From NCBI GenBank assembly GCA_963556145.1, contig OY744468.1:4774001-4838000 (forward strand): a stretch of DNA of 64,000 bases. The letters run 5' to 3'. Source of the DNA: Hygrocybe punicea. Its lineage: Eukaryota; Basidiomycota; Agaricomycetes; Agaricales; Hygrophoraceae. Of this stretch, positions 11,250 through 22,284 are shown piece after piece (position 1 is the stretch's first letter; each line of letters opens with the position of its first letter). Below the pieces are notes generated by a model. That model was given only the letters and a program-made list of their open reading frames with translations. It had not been told where the DNA came from and made no database searches. Position numbers and translations under genes: made by a program.

Positions 11250-13455
11250 ATGTTCAAGGGAATTCTCCCCTCCTCCAAGAGAATCATCTCTTCCGACTTT
11301 ACCATGGTCACACCTCTCATGGACACAACCTCCAACGGCAAAGAAAACCACCCGGACCCCACCCTTCTCTTAGGCGTTTCCAAGCCCGCCAAACCACCAA
11401 CGAACAGGACAAAATCCTTCGGACTCACCTCTGAAAAGAAGAGAAACGCGCAGGTAAAGGGGTTAGAGCCCCCAGTTGAGGCATTGGCGATGAATCAAGC
11501 ATTCAACAAGCTCCTCGTAAGATCCCTGCTGCCTCAATTGCCAGTGACTGACACCATACCACGCCAATAGGACGATCTCCAAATCCCATCCACTTTACGG
11601 CCAAAACTCGCAACAATGGACTCTACTGTCAAAGCAGCCATGCTCAAATCCTCACAAGCAATGGCTTTGACACCTGCCGTATCACCGTCACCGCCATTGA
11701 CCCCCCGCGCTGTTATACTACGAAAAACTCGAAGCAGCGAATCACTGGGGTCCCCAAAACCGCTCAAATCTTCCATGGAATACGATATTTCCCAGCTGCC
11801 TCTGCCTGCTGGCATTGCACCGGGCGTTGTCTCAGCCCATCATGCATCCTCCCTGGGTGCCCCACACCCACCAAGCGGGCACTCTCGTGGTGTGTCGTTC
11901 GATGGTCCCCGAACGTTCTCTCGTAGTCAGATATCTCCCGTTTTGCCGAGTGAATTCGCTCCGGGAAAATCGACAAAGGAGAAAGGGTCCGTCGTAGCCA
12001 AAAATATTTCGCCAACCCGGTTCTTTAGTATTCTCTCCGGAACGTCGAGCACTGAACTGGACGTGGAGAACGTCAAGAAGTTGAGGCTTCTTCTCCGAAA
12101 CGAATCCGCGAGGTAGCAAACAACTCAGATCCAAGTTTCTAGCTTTGGCTGATTGGTTTCACAGTTGGTCACAGGAATTCCTCAAGCTGGGCGGCTATAC
12201 AGCTCTCTTGACGAGGTTGAATGAGATTCTTGAAATCGAATGGCGGTCCGTCATGCCCCTGCCTATTTAATGACTCAAATTATTGAGAATCCCAAACATG
12301 ACAGGGAAGAACAACACGATGACCAAATTCTCCACGAATTACTCCGTTGTTTCAAGGCGCTATCCACCTCCGCTATCGGCTGCTTTGCGCTTCGTAGCTC
12401 CTGCCCCACTCCATTTGTGCAGTTAGTGGCACTTCTCTACTCGGACAAGAAGCCGGGCGACGTGGCTACACGCCAGCTCATTATCGACCTGCTGCTCGTC
12501 CTCTTTGAACTGTACCCTCCCTCCTCACTACCCTCAGGGGGGAGTGCTTCCAGCGGCCGTACCGGGCCTCGTCGGGAGGTCTGGGACTCACGTCCAAGTT
12601 CTCCTTCACCAAGCAACCTGATCATCCTCCCAATACCCCATAAAACGGTCTTCTCCCTGATACGAGCCCTCCTACTTACCCCAGCGCCTCCCCCCTCAGA
12701 GTCTCCCACAACCCCGATCTCGCCTCACGCATTCATTGAGTCATTGCATCGTCCGAGAATATACAAGACGTATCTGAGAGAGTTGTCCGATGTGTGCAGG
12801 GACTACTTCTGGGTGTTTTGCCATCCAAACAACACAATTTGGGTGCTTGGAGAAACGAATGAAGGGTGCGCGGAGAAACCTAGAGCACCGGGTGGCATGA
12901 CTGGTGGTGTTGAGTTTGAGGCTATAGGGTATTTTGTGAGTGTTTGACCTGCATGTTAATTTTCTAACATTGATTGAGGGTGATGCATAGACAACCCATC
13001 TGAAATTGATCAATGCTATTGCTAGAATGGCTCAGTGCCTGGATGTGCCAAAAGACCATGAGCATTCGGCCCACCGTTTTCATTCGGATTTGTTCCTTTC
13101 GGGGGTGGAACGTATCATCTTGGTGAGTGGCCGTGGATCTCGAACAAATGTTTTACCTCGCTGACAATGAGTTGAAATATCACAGATTGCCCGCAAGGCA
13201 TCGACAACATACTACCCAACCTTGCATCTCGAGCTTGCGCGATACATCGCCCTGGTTGGGGCCGCGGGCTACGAGCTTCCGTGGACCGTTTCGAGGCTGA
13301 TTGGGATGCCACCGACTGCGATGTGCAAGAATTCGTCAGCGAGAGGGACATCTGGTGTTGTTGGAACTACTTCCAAGGGCGGGTCCCCGACAAAGAGAAC
13401 GAATATGCCTGGGCTACCGTCTCCGGTGAAGATTGAGCCCATTAGGTTTGAGTGA
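11250..13455 (+). CDS. Formin-type GBD/FH3 domain protein lacking FH2
   Basis: Six exons: 11250-11516, 11571-12112, 12165-12245, 12305-12935, 12991-13122 and 13186-13455, giving 640 aa. The second exon opens DDLQIPSTLRPKLATMD, the hallmark of the Rho-GTPase-binding domain of diaphanous-type formins. After a Ser/Pro-rich stretch comes VKKLRLLLRNESASW, then FLKLGGYTALLTRLNEIL and the LLHELLRCFKAL-type armadillo helices of the FH3 region. The C-terminus (KASTTYYPTLHLELARYIAL) continues the helical repeat, and the protein ends in a Ser/Thr/Pro tail. No FH1 proline block or FH2 actin-nucleating domain follows; the next gene starts 200 bp downstream. The known role of GBD/FH3 is Rho-dependent targeting of polarity proteins, so a cortical polarity adaptor is inferred. 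One donor is non-standard (GTCCGT at 12246) but restores the conserved EWREEQ. Confidence 0.85.
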
Positions 13456-13662
13456 GGTTGACGGGAAGGATGTTATGTGTCTGTCAAACGTTGTCGCTAT
13501 GCTGGTACCTATAAAAGCACGTGATATGTGAACGTAAATGGAACACTGAACCTGTGCTAGCGCCATTCACGACTTTACGACTTTACGACCCCAACTTGAT
13601 AGTGTTACAACTACTTCCGTACATATTTTCATGTTCTGCAACCAAGTCCATCGTTATACAGC

Positions 13663-16600
13663 ATGATCAGAGCCGCTTGTATCATCGTTCTGCTCCTCGA
13701 GCAAGGTTTAGCCCAGTATACTGTTCTTCCACGGTGTGTTTACGCCCGTATCTCTCTTCCTAGCCTTCAAATCTGACAAACAGCATTCTACAGATGGGGT
13801 CAAGCAGCAGTCGTCATCAACGATAATCTTTTCGTTCATGGCGGCAGCACAGACCAATACAATTTCTTCACATATACATCTGCACCACCCAACAACGACG
13901 TCCTTTACTTGTCCCTTTCTTCATCCTTCAGTCCTTCATCCCCTCCTTGGCAGCTCATCAGCTCCTCCTCAAATATCTCATCATCACAGGGTCCTGCCCT
14001 CGCTTGGCACACCCTCTCTGCTTTCAATACAACAGAGATCCTGCTCTTTGGCGGTGAATTTGGCCCAAATTCACCCACCGTTCTGCCTGGCGGAGAAGAT
14101 TCAGCCTCTATTCTGGCCGTGGACGATCCGTTGAACCCGACATGGATTTCCAAATCGGCTTCCTGGGCCAACGAACCCGTCCGCCGTATGCGGCACTCTA
14201 CGTCCTCTGCAGGGGGAAAAGTATTTCTCATCGGCGGCGAGAAGGCTGATGGATCAGACTTGGCTTTCTCGACCCACTATGTCTTTGACAACAACTCTCC
14301 TTCCTTCACAGCCTTGCCCTCCTCGAATGCACCCCCAGACGTGTCTGGCCATGCTTCGGTCGTTCTGGATAACGGAATGCTACTCGTCTTTGGAGGCTAT
14401 AGTCCCTCACGGGCGGCCCTCCTGCCTCTCACTACGATATGGATTATGGACACTACTCAGCCCACATTACAGTGGTCGTCCGTCTCTGTAGCAAGTGGCG
14501 ACTCCCCACCACCCCGGCGGGCATTTGCCACCGCCCTCCTCAATAACGGCAATATCATAATCCACGGCGGCTCTGACGCCGACTATCAAAATACATACAG
14601 CGACGGCTGGATGCTTGACACCACCAAAACGCCCATGACCTGGACCCAAGTCCCCGGTCTTACGAAACTCGGCCCACGGCGCGATCATTTCGCAGTTCCC
14701 CGCGAAAACGTGATCATATTCGGGTTTGGTGGGTCCATCAATCTTTCCCCCCTCCTCTTTTTTTTTGACCTTGAAATTGACTTCTCCCGAATTTTTTTCT
14801 CAAGGGTACGGTGCCACTTCTGCTGCACCTGCTGATCTGCAAATATACGATGCTTCCAGTGACGATTGGATGGTCGCATTCACACCGCCCGCAGGCAACC
14901 CAACTAGCTCTAGCGTCTCCCAGTCGGGGACCGGGACCGGGACCGGTTCTCGGACAATGTCGCCGACAGGTTCTGGGCATTCAACAAGTTCCGCCACTCC
15001 AGGGCAGCACTCGGAATCTAATGGCGACGCTCATCGCACGGCTCTGGCCGTGGGGGCGACCCTTGGCGTGCTGGCCCTCATCGCTGGTGGTGCGGCTGCG
15101 TTGTACTGTACACGGAGGCGCGGGGCCACAGCAGGCGAGCGGTTCCACATTCTTGGGGGCCGTCGGCGCGGGCCTCATCGTAAGCCTAGTGATGACAGCG
15201 GCAATTATGGTGGGACGGTCCCCGTTATCGGGGTATCCCGCGAGAAGCGGCTTGGTGATGGCGTTGGCGGGTGGTTCTCTGGGTTAGGTCTATTGGAATC
15301 TAGTGCAGCGCGACGGGCGCGCAAAGCCCAAGAGCGGCGGGATATACTAGCGGACGAGGACACACGGCAATTTTGGACTGGCTCATATTATGGCTTGGAG
15401 GGTGGTGCAGGTACCGGGAGCTCGTGGTCTCTGCGGGGCATGAGTATGATGCTTGGGGAGAGGATGGGGATTCTGGGGAGGGAACCGAGCATGCAAAGTG
15501 GTCGAAGCACACCGCGGAGGGAGAAGAGTGATTCCTTGTCGGATGGTGCGGCGTTGATGACGATGGATGAGAATGCGGCTGGTACTGTTGGTGCTTCGCG
15601 ACCTCAACACGGTCAACAGCAGAGTTATTCGAGCGCGCGCAGCGGTCTATCGTATACCGATCCGTTTTCAGACCCGATCACGGAAGAAGCGCGCGAGTAT
15701 CTGTACCACGACGTTGATGCTAACGAGTCCACACGGTCCTCGTCACAGCTTCGTCCCCTGCAGACGAAGGCCTTGCCGCGATTGCCAGCCCACAATCTAT
15801 CTCCCCTCACCGAACAGACATCTCACAACACCGGGACGGAGTCTGTGTATTCGAGAGAATGTCCCGTGAGCCCATTTAACGAGTCCTCCGTCACGTCCAT
15901 GACGTCGCTCAGCGACATGCCCCCCGCGGGGCTGATGCGTCACCCATCGTCCCTCGTGGGGGCCAACCCACCGCCGGACCTCCCGATGCGCCGGTCGGAT
16001 ACGTGGTGGGCCCGCTTTTCGCGAACATCATTCCTGGACCGGAAATCGAGCGATGGGGGACGAAGTGGCCGTTCCCGTAAGCTGGATATTCGCGACCCGA
16101 ACCCGGCACCGCGCCTCGACGCCATCGCGGAGTCGCCCAGCCCGCGCCCGGGGTTGCCGTATTCGTCGTCGGGAGAGAGCGGGACAGGGACTGGAGATCA
16201 TGAGCATTTGCCGACGTTGTATGAGGGCAGGCATGGGAAGTCGATGACGTCGTTGAAGACGACGGGAACGATGGACACAGTGGCGATAGAGCGGATAGGA
16301 GGGATGGATGTTGTGCAGCGAGCCATGACTTCGAGTCGTGAGAGCACCATGTCAACAATGGATGGGGGTGTTGATGGTTCGCTGCTGATGCTTGCTGATG
16401 GGGAGGACGGACAGCTGGTTTCGGCGCGCGTGGAGATGCCAACACGGCCGTTGTTGTTCCTCGATTCTGGTCGAATGTCGATGATGTCGTGGTCGTCGTC
16501 ACAACCACGCACGGCATCACCACCGTATTCGCCGATCAATTCTGGTGGAGGCGTAGCCGCGCGGGTGCAGGCGTACGAACGCCAGATGACAATGTCGAAT

Positions 16601-16753
16601 TCGCCGCCGTTGAGTCCCATCAATACGAGACAGCGGGAAGAAAGACCGAGCAAACGGGGTGTAAGTGTGAATTACGGGTTGGTGCCGAGGCCGAGCCTGT
16701 TTATCGCGAATCCGGATACGAGGCACGGCTTGTCGTCGTCGTCTGCTTCGTAG
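13663..16753 (+). CDS. Kelch-repeat type I membrane protein
   Basis: Three exons (13663-13733, 13794-14728, 14805-16753) give 984 aa. Residues 1-18 are a signal peptide (MIRAACIIVLLLEQGLAQ). About 19-390 form a kelch/galactose-oxidase-type beta-propeller with repeated blade signatures such as NLFVHGGS, TEILLFGGE, KVFLIGGE, MLLVFGGY and NIIIHGGS. A Ser/Thr/Gly spacer leads to one transmembrane helix near 413-436 (LAVGATLGVLALIAGGAAAL), followed by a basic stop-transfer CTRRRG. The remaining ~540 residues are a Ser/Pro/Arg-rich cytoplasmic tail without a known domain. The topology resembles fungal cell-surface kelch proteins linked to polarity or wall sensing; ligand and partners cannot be read from sequence. 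The 14729-14804 intron has a long T-run before its acceptor. Confidence 0.85.
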
Positions 16754-18298
16754 CAGTTTTTTTTTGCTGTTCACGTTCCATCTCTTTGACGGAGAGCGTT
16801 GATTTAACTTATCTTTTTTTTTGCACGGCTGACAATTGCGACCTTTGTCGCTTTATTGACGAACTGACAACGCATTTTTCTGATGTTGTATCTTTTTTTT
16901 TTTGGTCGGTTGACGGGCTGTCCGATGGACCGATTCGGACGACGGAGAGGTAGTTCGTGTTTGTACCGTTGTTAGTGTTTTGAGACTACCATATTATTTT
17001 GGAAATACATGTGCATTTGTATGAAATTGGAGTGGGAAAGGCACTACATGGTAGTGTTATGGGGCGGTACATATGGGTCTGTGCCTTTCCTTGTGACATG
17101 TTCGTAATTGTATAGCTTGAATAGGGAAGATGAAGAAAGAAAACGATCCACTGACAGCTGTCTTGGAAAGACAGCGATCGGCGCCGTTGAATTGGGCAAG
17201 AGAAAATAAATAACTGAAATAACTGAGAGACCGGATTATTTATTTTGCGTGTGAAAGAATTATGGGTACTTCCGTGATGGTATATTAGTCTAGGGTAGCA
17301 CCTAATAAGGAAACCTCCATGATCCGGCACTTGGCACTAGTTGGATTCCTAAGCCTAACCTACACGTGCCAGTGGCTCCCCGTTCACCACCCAAGTTCTA
17401 GTGAGTATCAATCTAGGGTCCTTTGTGTGCGTCAACTGTTTCCATGCTTATTCGACGTTCAACAGACGTGACATTGCCCTAGTACGGTGCTGCACTGCAC
17501 TGCACTGAAAGGACAGCATTTTTTAAATTTTAAATTTTAAATTTTAAATTTTAGTGCTTGGAGTGGATGGACATTCGCTGAGTTCAATGATATGGACTAG
17601 CGCATGTCCTCAAGCGCCCAAGAACATCGGGCATCACGGCAAAGATTTGATTCCATGTCTTTCGGTATGTTGGCTGCGGCAAGTCCCGTCCGTGTCGAAT
17701 TCGCCTCAGTTCTAAGATGAATCACAGCGCCGCAGCGAGAGACAGTACTAGTTCAAGCAATTGCTTTACTGCGATATAGATTGTCGTAACCCACACGTTC
17801 TGGGGTGCGGCGAGTGTCTGATGCGATACGGACAAGCGGGTCATGCTGTGCAATGCGCAGTTCCCCCAATCCCTTCATGCAGTGCGATCGTATTCTCTAG
17901 GATAGGTTAGAAACTGTTTGCGTTGACCGGTCTGCACAACTGTGCATTGTACCCCTCTGTCACTCCCTTCTTCCATTCTTCCTCCATACTTCCTCTTTTG
18001 TTCCGTTGATGTACATGTGCGGTGTACGAGGTACTTGCAAAGCTCATGTCCACAGTTCCCATCGCAAAGCGCTGCGTTATCATTTGTGGGCGCTTGATGG
18101 CTCACTTGGGCTGTCGGCGTTTGCCGTCGTCCGTGACATCTTCAACTTGGCGCTCGGACGGAAACACCCGCATCGATAACGGCAAATCGCAGGAAACAAA
18201 GAGTCGGGTTGGAAACAAAGAGTCGGGTTGTAATTAAAATAAAACACCATGGCCAGGGAAATTGATTCTTCTGTGTTATGCTTCCGATGAAGATACCC
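16754..18298. other. Long 3' intergenic region
   Basis: About 1.5 kb between convergent genes, the kelch gene (+) and the acyl-CoA-binding gene (-). It contains several poly-T tracts just after the kelch stop (16758-16770, 16816-16823, 16891-16902) and a TTTTAAA heptanucleotide repeat (17521-17552). No open frame resembles a protein. Confidence 0.55.
17521..17552. repeat. TTTTAAA heptamer tandem repeat
   Basis: Four consecutive TTTTAAA units followed by TTTT, preceded by two further T residues. The unit is self-complementary in part, so both strands look alike. No gene overlaps it. Confidence 0.85.
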
Positions 18299-19030
18299 CT
18301 ACCCAAGTTGCTCTATCTCCTTTACCCAATCTTCGGCCTTCGGATCGCCCGACCCGCCGACGACCTGTTGAAACGGCGGGGATCGCACCGCGATGAGAAA
18401 AAATGCGAAAAATGGCCATCGCAACTCATGAGCTCACCTTGATGAACTCCGCGACGTAGCTTGACCATGACTCTTCTTTCGATCGGCCTTTGACAGTATC
18501 CCTGGCATCCCTGGCAATTTTTTTGTTTTTTTTTGTTTCAAGTTTCACCCAATGAAGAAAAAAAGTGTCCGCCCAGTTTCGTTTACGGCATCCCTATGTG
18601 ATCTATAACTGGAAAGCTCACCACTTGGCCCTTCCTGTCCAGTCCATCATGCCAGGCCTTGTGGACGTGTCGTCACCCTCTTTCGCTTAGAGACGGAGGG
18701 GGGGGGGGGTGAAACAACGTCAGACACATGCGCAACGAGGATCCCGTAATACATTACCTTGTTTGAAGTGTTTGTAGAACTGTATAGACCGCAAGCATCC
18801 AAATCAGCTCAAATATATATTAATGTCATTTTTGAAACGCGAAACTCGGAAGGCAACGACAACGACAAAGACGAAGCAACGGTTCGCACAAAAAACAAAA
18901 AAAAGTCGAAATGAGTACTCACGACAAGCCGCTGATCGTTGGTAAGCTGGATCGACCCTTTCGGCGGGAGAGAATTGACGATTTCGACGGCTTTGTTGAA
19001 CTGCGCCTCGTTGTATTTTACTGTAGACAT
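18299..19030 (-). CDS. ACB1: Acyl-CoA-binding protein
   Basis: Five exons on the minus strand (19030-18923, 18779-18758, 18685-18622, 18510-18438, 18364-18299) give a 110-aa protein, close to the 86-105 aa usual for stand-alone ACBPs. It starts MSTVKYNEAQFNKAVEIVNS, continues with FYKHFKQA (the acyl-CoA-binding YKxxKQA helix), then RPGMMDWTGRAKWDA and the C-terminal helix SWSSYVAEFIK. Key Tyr and Lys residues of the ligand site are present. Known ACBPs bind long-chain acyl-CoA in the cytosol and ferry it between synthesis and use, which fits a genome segment that also carries the fatty acid synthase. Exon 2 is only 22 nt. Intron 2 contains a run of at least twelve G (C on the minus strand). 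It faces away from the PH-domain gene across a ~250-bp shared promoter region. Confidence 0.93.
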
Positions 19031-19281
19031 GATGACGACGACGATGAGGGGCTAAATGTCACTTGTGTAGATTGCGGCTGATGATGGTATTTAAGGCCTA
19101 CGATAACAACTGAGTTTCAACGAGGCAGCTGACGCACTCTAAAGCTAGTTACAAAAGCAATGACTTTCTGCGCTCTTTTCACCTGTGATGCTCGGGCAGT
19201 CACGAGTCACAGATTGTGACCTATTTCCAAAAAAGGCAATGACCGGATATCGCCTCTCCTTATTCCCCACTACCATTAATC

Positions 19282-20882
19282 ATGATTCCAGCAGCAGCGC
19301 CCCCTTCTCCTCAAGAGATCCATCACAAACTATCTCTCCACCCGGCTCCAAAGGGCGCTATATTAATAATGGTTAGCTCTCCTTTTACACGCTAATCTCA
19401 TCGTCATCCATCATCATTTCACACACTCACACCCACACTTATTCTCTCCATCGTGAAACTGAAACACTATACTTACCCCCTCAAACAGAAGCCCTTTGGT
19501 GCTGCTCCCAGTGTCAGGACCCCCGTGCCTGGCGCGGGCACTGAGTCGGATTCTACCAACGACTCCACCGACGTGTTCTCCTCGCATCCTGCCTCGGCGA
19601 TGCCCCTTGTGGGGTCGAGCTCGTCGCAGCCCGCGTTGAGTTCTATTGCAGAACGCCATTCGGGCAGCGGGGAGGATTCTGAGGATGAGGACGAGGATAC
19701 GCTGAACGTTCCGGCGTTAAGGACTACTCCGCGTGGCTCAGTTGGTGAAAGCGTGATTAAATCTGGATATCTCTGGAAGAAAGGCGAACGGCGCAAGGTC
19801 TGCGGAACATTTCTTTTACCCTCCCCCCCCCGAAAAATATATCTCAATACATGTGTCCCAATAGACGTGGAAGAAGCGGTGGTTCGTGCTGCGACCGGCG
19901 CATTTAGCGTACTACAAGACGTCTGCAGAGTACGAGCTGCTGCGGCTACTCGATCTCGCAGACGTGCACTCCTGCACGCAGGTAACCCTGAAGAAGCACG
20001 AAAACACGTTCGGGCTCGTCTCCCCCGTGCGCACCTTTTATCTCCAGGCCGAATCCCACTCCGAGGTGCAGGAGTGGATCAAAGCGCTCGAGGACGCCAG
20101 GCAGGCCTTGATGGCGACGTCCACGCAAAACTCTAACAACGGTTCCATAACCATCCCCACTGCTGCGCGGGCACGGTCAGAATCAGTTTCATTCACACCG
20201 TCGCCGCCCCGTTATCATCACTCCCACGCTCACAATATCACATCCTCGGACTCGGACGACCCCTCACCGCACGCACTGGCCACCGTCCCCAGCTCTTCGA
20301 ATACCTATCCCGTTTCCCCGTCGCCGTCCAAGAACCAATTTCCCGGTGCTTCAGATCCGGCCAAGATTGTGCTAAGTGGATATCTGATGAAGTGCGGCTC
20401 GAAACTACGAAATTGGCGGAAAAGATGGTTCATTTTGACCGGCGAACATTTGATGTATACTGGAAGCCACATGGTCAGTCCCTTCCCTCCCCCCCCCTCT
20501 CTCCACCTCAGTCCGTTAATACAAGGCATCTGAGCGTCTGCCGCAGGACACGAAGCCACACCGTAAATTTGAATTCTCGGAGATAATAGACGCTCTCGAG
20601 TATGACCTTCCTGCGCATCATCGATACAACGCGGCGTTGGGGACGCCTACATCACCGCCGGCGATGCCGGGGTCGTCCGCCAGCGACGATGCAGATGATG
20701 CCCACAGTAAGCACACGTTCAAGATCATCACAACCAAGCGGACGTTGCTGGTATGCGCACCTAGCGAGGAAGAGGAAATCAAATGGCTTGGTGCGGTGCG
20801 TGCGCTGATTGCACGACGAACTGGGACTGGAGCGGTGCCAGGAGAATCAGGGGGGGGTGGATCCGGAAAATCGACGGCTTGA
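19282..20882 (+). CDS. Double PH-domain protein
   Basis: Four exons (19282-19371, 19489-19797, 19865-20473, 20547-20882) give 447 aa. An N-terminal low-complexity region (Ser-rich, then acidic EDSEDEDED) precedes PH domain 1 at about 120-225, with SGYLWKKG and TWKKRWFVLRP, ending EVQEWIKALEDAR. A Ser/Pro linker leads to PH domain 2 at about 300-430, with SGYLMKCG, LRNWRKRWFIL and a final EEEEIKWLGAVRALI. The basic beta1-beta2 loops (KKxxRRKTWKKRW; RNWRKRW) are what phosphoinositide-binding PH domains use, so peripheral membrane recruitment is inferred. The first intron donor after codon 30 is GTTAGC and the second GTCTGC; both were chosen because they restore the PH frame. Pathway unknown. 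Confidence 0.85.
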
Positions 20883-22284
20883 TTTGGAAGATTCGCTTGG
20901 ACGGAGCTTGCCTGTGAGAGGTTACCTGGTAAAAAGGAAACCTGTGGGGAGGAGAGGATGGTTTCATCTGCGGTGTCATTATTGCTAACCCCTGGATAGG
21001 AATTAGTGAACAAGGAGGCCTGTCGTACTTGGGATCGGGTCCGCCTCGTGCATGGCTTGTCGTTGACTCTATCATTGATTGCATTGAAACCCGCCGTTTT
21101 GGGGCATATCACCCATGTCTACAGATCCAAACATTCTTATTCGGCTCCTGCCGTTCGTGTTTTCTTGTTGGCGGGGCTGGAAGACTATTGAGAGAAATTC
21201 TGAACGGTTCATGGTTGTGTTTTTCTTACCTTCCTTTTAGTCCTGAGGATTTTTACTGCTTCTGAGGTCTATGATTACGAAGCTGTACTTGGATAGCTCT
21301 ATGGAAAAGAACACTTGGAATATTCAGTTTGGCGGTGCGTGACCGGTAAGAGCGGAGAATTTGTGTTCTAATTTGGCTAAATTTGGAGTGTGGCGAGGCA
21401 TGTATTTTACCCCTCTGCTTTGGCATGCGATTGGCATTTGTCCCTCTCTGGGAACAAGGTGTACGCATCGAGCTCAATTGTAGAAAAGCGTCCAGGTGGA
21501 GTACGCCAGGAACCCGTTGCGACGTCGTTCAGCTGGTCTCATCAAACGTGATCGTGTTTTATTTTTGTTTTATTTTTGTTTTTATTTGATTGCTTCATAT
21601 GTACACCCCCTTCCTCGAAAGCGTACGCTACTGGAGTGGCTGGACTGAATGGACACCGCCACGGATCTGCGATTTACCGTCCCTGTGCCTTCCGCTTCTC
21701 CGCGTTCTTAGAATGAGAGTCTGCGAACGTGTTGAACCTTGCACCTGGGAAACACCACGAGCTTCGAGGGGCTGTTCTGGGACTCGTATTGTGTTGCAAG
21801 TTTTCGTCGACGGTCAGTCAAGGGTCTACCGAAATCTGCGGTACGCCATTGGCTTTTTCTTTTCAATTTCGCGGGCGATTGGCACTCCGCGACAAAGCGG
21901 GGGTTAGCGTTACGGAAACAAATAAACAAACCAAATATTTATTGTCAGGTGCGACTGGGGTCCCTGGGCTTTCCCACCTGCAGGGAGATTGTTTCCGGCC
22001 CAGCGTCAATCTCAGATCTCAAACCAGTGATCGGGGTCTAGATTTTCTAAAGGAACAACTTCAAGTGTATCTCCCTCCCCCTCAGGCTCTCTCCGTACAC
22101 ATATATACCGGGCATACATGGCCACCTGGACATCTGTGCCTCTTGTCCTTCCCTCCACCATCTATCCTCGCTTTCTTGTACAACTGTAACTGGCTTTTTG
22201 GAAAATCTATACCTCCCCCTCGCGCTAAATCTTTTTGTTTCGCTTTCTTTGTGCTATCATCTTTGTTTTACGTTTTTCGTAAAT
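20883..22284. other. Intergenic, likely promoter of zinc-cluster gene 1
   Basis: About 1.4 kb without a convincing gene; several open frames exist but show no recognisable protein. The last ~250 bp (22040-22284) is pyrimidine-rich, with CTCCCTCCCCCTC and TTCTTTG tracts, as often seen in leaders of fungal genes. Confidence 0.5.

Noticed and set aside
15909..16523. Minus-strand open frame of 204 codons
   Set aside because: Antisense shadow of the Ser/Arg-rich tail of the kelch protein.
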